From NCBI GenBank assembly GCA_003385635.1, contig QQUY01000003.1:62001-126000 (forward strand): DNA of 64,000 nt, given 5' to 3'. The position numbers and the translations under genes are program-made. Shown here piece by piece: positions 60,918 to 64,000 of the stretch. The notes below the pieces were generated by a model, which did not search any database, was not told the origin of the DNA, and was given only the letters and a program-made list of their open reading frames with translations. Within the stretch, counting starts at the first letter, position 1. Every line of letters starts with the position of its first letter. Source of the DNA: Acidobacteriota bacterium (GTDB taxonomy: Bacteria; Acidobacteriota; Blastocatellia; Pyrinomonadales; Pyrinomonadaceae).

Positions 60918-61640
60918 TCAGGCATTGAAATCCCGGAGCATGTCCGCGTAGTCGTTGATCACCTTGGCTCCGTCACCCGAATAGACCGCGCCGTGCATTG
61001 TTGCAACCGTCTTTGGCTCAAGAGCGGCTAGCGATCTCAGGATACCGTCGGTCTTCTTTGTATACGGAAGGTAGTCAGCCAATGGGCTCTCCTGCATTGC
61101 TTCAAGCGTGTCTTTGCAGATGCCGACGACGCCCGAGTCCTCTGTGACTGCATCGCTGTCTCCGTTCTGATGCAGGACATCAGAACTAAATAGCGTTCGA
61201 TTGTTCTCTTCGAACAGCATTCCGGCTTCCCAGCAATGCGGCACGTGCGGAGTACGAACGAATCTGAAGCGGTATTTGCCGGTTTCGATCACGTCCCCGT
61301 CGTTCATACCATTCGCCTCGCTACCCGTGAAATCGTCGACAGACACCATCTTCCCGACCAGACTGCAGACCGCTGTTACGTCCGGAGCGACCTTCTGCCA
61401 CTGCGGAAGTGACCCGCATTCGTCAGCCTCAAAATGGCTAAATCCGATCCAGCGAAGTGTCTCCGGATCGATAAGTTCAGAGACAGCTTTGTGAACAACG
61501 GGAAACAAGGCGTTCATTCCGGTGTGAAACAGGAGCGGTTCCTCGTCCCTAACGAGGAATTGTGCAAACTGTAGATCGAAATCCCGCAAGAAAGTTGAGA
61601 TCCGGAAGACGTCCGGGGCGATTTCATCGATTTTGTGCAT
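60918..61640 (-). CDS. ODP-type metallo-beta-lactamase-fold protein (flavodiiron-like, without flavodoxin domain)
   Basis: 240 residues with ribosome binding site AGGAGGCAC. It contains the di-iron-site pattern of flavodiiron proteins: '[20 protein letters not shown]' (H-x-E-x-D), '[20 protein letters not shown]' (His), '[15 protein letters not shown]' (Asp) and '[15 protein letters not shown]' (His). The flavodoxin domain of true FprA enzymes is missing, so it is a standalone ODP domain, as found in some oxygen-sensing or oxidoreductase partner proteins. Reduction of O2 or NO would need a separate electron donor. No rubredoxin or flavodoxin gene is nearby. Confidence 0.85.
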   Translation of the reverse strand: MHKIDEIAPDVFRISTFLRDFDLQFAQFLVRDEEPLLFHTGMNALFPVVHKAVSELIDPETLRWIGFSHFEADECGSLPQWQKVAPDVTAVCSLVGKMVSVDDFTGSEANGMNDGDVIETGKYRFRFVRTPHVPHCWEAGMLFEENNRTLFSSDVLHQNGDSDAVTEDSGVVGICKDTLEAMQESPLADYLPYTKKTDGILRSLAALEPKTVATMHGAVYSGDGAKVINDYADMLRDFNA

Positions 61641-61748
61641 AGTGCCTCCTACTGATAGAGGCGAAAATTTAGCACAGTTCGTATCACAGAATGCAGATTT
61701 TCTTCATTTGAAACACTGAGAACCCTGAGACCCTCAGAATCCTGATCT

Positions 61749-63128
61749 CTACTGTTCGGGAATCGCCGGAGGCTCGCCGCTCACACGCTGAGCCTGAAAA
61801 TCGAATTCTTCGTCATCTCCTTGCAGGACCGGTTCTCCGGATGAACAATCCCAGGCCCGAACTCTCGATATCAGCATCGTTCCTTCGGATTGGAGGTACA
61901 TCACGGAAAAGAGCGGGATCTCTTTTGCCGATCCCTCGCAAGCTGCGGACCTCCTTACGAACGAAAGCCTTGTACCTTCAAGTTTTGCCTTTCCGACATA
62001 GGCCTGCTTTGAGTCATCCGGCCAGAACGCACGCTGGCTGAACTGCCATTCGTCCGAGACCGGGCTTTGAAAAACAGATCCCCAGTAGTGATTCCCCTGG
62101 CTGTCGGCGACGATCGCGATGTGGCTTCCGATCTCGGATTTCAATGAACTCTGGACGATCTTGTAAACGCCCGGGTACGCGGTCGATCTGACAGCGCCAA
62201 TGTTGACTGCAGCTTTTGCCTTTAGAAGAGTTTCCGTGTACCTGTCGAATACCCTAACTTCATATGACCCGCCGCGTTCCGGGGCACGGAGAGTGACCGA
62301 ACCGGTGTTTACGTCAGGGTTGTCACGGTAGGTGATTACTGAACTTTGGTTGAAAGCTCGCTCATCTGCCTCACCGGCGCCGATCAAAACGAATCTCGCC
62401 TGTCTGACACACGGAGACAGCTCGTATTTCACTTGGATCGGCGACCCAGGCTCGTACGAGGATTTTCCGGCTTCAAGCTTGGTGCCGCCAGCCCCGAGTT
62501 CCGGAATTTCCAACGCGTTCAGGGTCTTGCCGATCATCGGAGCCAGTTCCCGAACAGCGTCGGGCGCACGTTCCGGCGTTTCAGTGGTGTCAAGGCTGAA
62601 ACTGCTGCCGAACGTGTTTACGGATTCCCATACCCATTGAGGGATCGCTTCCTTTCCGGTATTCCTATTGAAATCGACAAGCGCACGCGTCAGGTTCTCA
62701 CCTCGCGATTCGTTGAGCTTCGCGACACAAAGCATTAGGGACGCACCGTCTGAACCGGTAAAGATGAGCTTTCTGATCTCGCTGTAGACACGCCTCAGCT
62801 TTTCGACCCTTGTTTTCTGCGCCTGTGAACTTTCGTAGGAAGGCAGCTGCGTTATCCAGAACGAGTGGAGCCTGGCAAACAACTGAGCGTCCTCGAGTGC
62901 GTCGAGAAGCCTCTGCATCTCAGCTCGGTCGGGATCGGGGCAATCGGAGTTGATGCATTCAGTGGCTAACTCGCGCACTGATCCAAGTTTTGAAAGCAGG
63001 TCATCAACCTCGTCGGCACGTGGAGCACGTCCATCGGTGCTCAAAGGTAGGGCGAGTGCGACGACGAGCGCAAAAAATAGAACGGGAGAAAAGAATTTTC
63101 GGAATGTTAGAACTTTTCCAATGATCAT
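61749..63128 (-). CDS. Exported protein of unknown function
   Basis: 459 residues from ATG 63128 (GGAGGCCAAG in front), which begins a signal peptide ('FFSPVLFFALVVALALPLS'); 55 upstream codons are open but not signal-like. Residues ~40-190 are helical with two Cys ('ATECINSDCPDPDRAEMQRL'). Residues ~205-330 are beta-rich and Ig-like ('SSYEPGSPIQVKYELSPCVR', 'RGGSYEVRVFDRYTETLL'). The last ~120 residues ('YPGVYKIVQSSLKSEIGSHI', 'GNHYWGSVFQSPVSDEWQFS') form a further beta domain. I do not recognise the family. It may carry out a periplasmic or surface role. Confidence 0.75.
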   Translation of the reverse strand: MIIGKVLTFRKFFSPVLFFALVVALALPLSTDGRAPRADEVDDLLSKLGSVRELATECINSDCPDPDRAEMQRLLDALEDAQLFARLHSFWITQLPSYESSQAQKTRVEKLRRVYSEIRKLIFTGSDGASLMLCVAKLNESRGENLTRALVDFNRNTGKEAIPQWVWESVNTFGSSFSLDTTETPERAPDAVRELAPMIGKTLNALEIPELGAGGTKLEAGKSSYEPGSPIQVKYELSPCVRQARFVLIGAGEADERAFNQSSVITYRDNPDVNTGSVTLRAPERGGSYEVRVFDRYTETLLKAKAAVNIGAVRSTAYPGVYKIVQSSLKSEIGSHIAIVADSQGNHYWGSVFQSPVSDEWQFSQRAFWPDDSKQAYVGKAKLEGTRLSFVRRSAACEGSAKEIPLFSVMYLQSEGTMLISRVRAWDCSSGEPVLQGDDEEFDFQAQRVSGEPPAIPEQ

Positions 63129-63299
63129 CTTGGCCTCCGTGATCCTTCTGCGCAGCCTGCTCGAGCCGTTCGAGTTGTTATGCGGGAGAAAGGGAGATGG
63201 GGCCCACTGCGGAAAGCCGCCGCTGAAGAGATACCTAAATCTTAACCCTTTCAGAGGGGATATTGCGAGAAATCTTTGCGCCCCAAGCCGCAACCCGGA

Positions 63300-64000
63300 T
63301 CAGAGGCTCGAGAGCCATTCGACAAGAACGGCGGCAAGTTCCTCGCCGTTATCTTCCTGAATGAAATGGCCGGCGCCTTTGATCGTCGTGTGAGGCTGTC
63401 CTTTGGCACCGGGGACGTATCTTTGAAAGAACCTGTCGGCGCCTCGCATGATCGGGTCACCGTCACTGAATGCGGTAAGGAAAGGCTTCTCCCAGTTCCT
63501 CAGCGCTTCCCAAGCATTTCTGTTGTTTTCAGATTCGACATTGTCCGGCTCCGTCGGGACGAGCATCGGAAACTGACGTGCACCTGCCTTGTACTTTTCG
63601 GAAGGGAACGGTGCATCGTAAGCCTTGCGAACATTCTTCGGCACCTTCTTGACTGTCCCTAACTGAACTATTTTCCCTGCAAGAAATATCGGCGTTTTCT
63701 GAGAGAGCTTTCGCCAAAGCTTGAATGCCTTGGGCGTCTTCTGGTCGCCTGTCGGAAGAAACGTGTTCGACGCAGCGATCGCTGAGAAACGGTCTTCCAT
63801 CTCGACGGCGATCCTCAGACCGGTAAGCCCTCCCCAATCCTGCCCGAACAGGACGGCGTCCCGCAGATCGAGCTTCGCGATCAGTTCCTTAAGCCAATCG
63901 ATGTGCTTCTGATAAGTGTAGTCTTCTCGCCGGGACAGCTTATCCGAACGGCCGAAACCGATCAGATCGGGAGCCACGGCTCTGTAACCGGCTCCCGTAA
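63300..64000 (-). CDS. Haloalkane dehalogenase-like alpha/beta hydrolase, C-terminal part (5' end outside window)
   Basis: The frame is open through base 64000, so the N-terminus is missing. The visible ~232 residues contain 'RAVAPDLIGFGRSDKLSRRE' and 'DAVLFGQDWGGLTGLRIAVE', where the Asp after GQ is the nucleophile of haloalkane dehalogenases (most other hydrolases have Ser here), with Trp next to it as halide-binding residue. Later 'FLTAFSDGDPIMRGADRFFQ' and 'IKGAGHFIQEDNGEEL' give the catalytic His and an acid. The cap domain is complete. It probably cleaves carbon-halogen bonds or acts as a related hydrolase; the substrate is unknown. Confidence 0.88.
   Translation of the reverse strand, partial: TGAGYRAVAPDLIGFGRSDKLSRREDYTYQKHIDWLKELIAKLDLRDAVLFGQDWGGLTGLRIAVEMEDRFSAIAASNTFLPTGDQKTPKAFKLWRKLSQKTPIFLAGKIVQLGTVKKVPKNVRKAYDAPFPSEKYKAGARQFPMLVPTEPDNVESENNRNAWEALRNWEKPFLTAFSDGDPIMRGADRFFQRYVPGAKGQPHTTIKGAGHFIQEDNGEELAAVLVEWLSSL

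Overview
The window most likely comes from the chromosome of an Acidobacteriota bacterium, probably class Blastocatellia. This is inferred from gene content, not from a marker search. Pointers are two ECF sigma factor/Ser-Thr kinase cassettes of the acidobacterial type, a large Oar-like TonB-dependent receptor with an N-terminal carboxypeptidase-regulatory domain, a protein ending in six 'D-x-DGDGKAD-x-A-x-x-RPS' repeats, a PKD-like secreted protein, a DUF1844 protein, and many small palindromic or simple-sequence elements between genes. There is no phage, transposase, CRISPR array or rRNA operon. RNA genes are one tmRNA (minus, 27743-28117) and one tRNA-Leu (48390-48477).

Layout. 1-5.1 kb: the end of a secreted FG-GAP/VCBS protein, a small CHAT/DUF4347-like putative cysteine peptidase, a likely operon of a cupin-type protein, a dimeric alpha-beta barrel protein and a YdeI/DUF1905 protein, an M28 peptidase, and a decayed SnoaL-like gene. 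5.4-25.1 kb is the signalling region: a Cys-rich lipoprotein; an orphan Hanks-type kinase with a beta-propeller sensor; an ECF sigma-kinase-TPR cassette; an HEXXH secreted protein; a GlxA-type regulator divergent from a flavin-dependent oxidoreductase; a GIY-YIG protein; a promoter-hairpin-terminator leader in front of an 1100-residue TonB-dependent receptor; a second ECF sigma-kinase-TPR cassette; and a small secreted protein.

25.4-42.4 kb is mostly housekeeping: a cation/Ca2+ exchanger, a TPR protein, tmRNA, a DUF481 outer-membrane protein, a Bcp peroxiredoxin, a CrtZ-type hydroxylase, a CBM9-like protein, an ABC1/UbiB kinase, RibF, a PhnP-like hydrolase, DUF1844, MazG, a SulP transporter, a YpsA-like protein, a YkvA protein and phosphotransacetylase. 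42.4-48.5 kb: TetR, an SDR, an HD-GYP response regulator divergent from a hybrid PAS histidine kinase, and tRNA-Leu. 48.5-64 kb: the PpsR/PpsA divergent pair, an M28 peptidase, an MBL lipoprotein, QueA, RimI, ThiE, PilT with a zinc-ribbon partner, an ODP-type MBL protein, a secreted protein and the end of a haloalkane-dehalogenase-like hydrolase.

The most unusual features are: (a) three related kinases within 18 kb, two translationally coupled to their own ECF sigma factor and all sharing a short N-terminal domain; (b) 9-bp-periodic 'TGAGTTNNN' arrays that start at the stop codons of unrelated genes and form inverted arms at gene junctions; (c) the structured leader before the TonB-dependent receptor; and (d) several other intergenic repeat families. 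Starts were re-chosen where a ribosome binding site, signal peptide or family alignment argued for an internal start.
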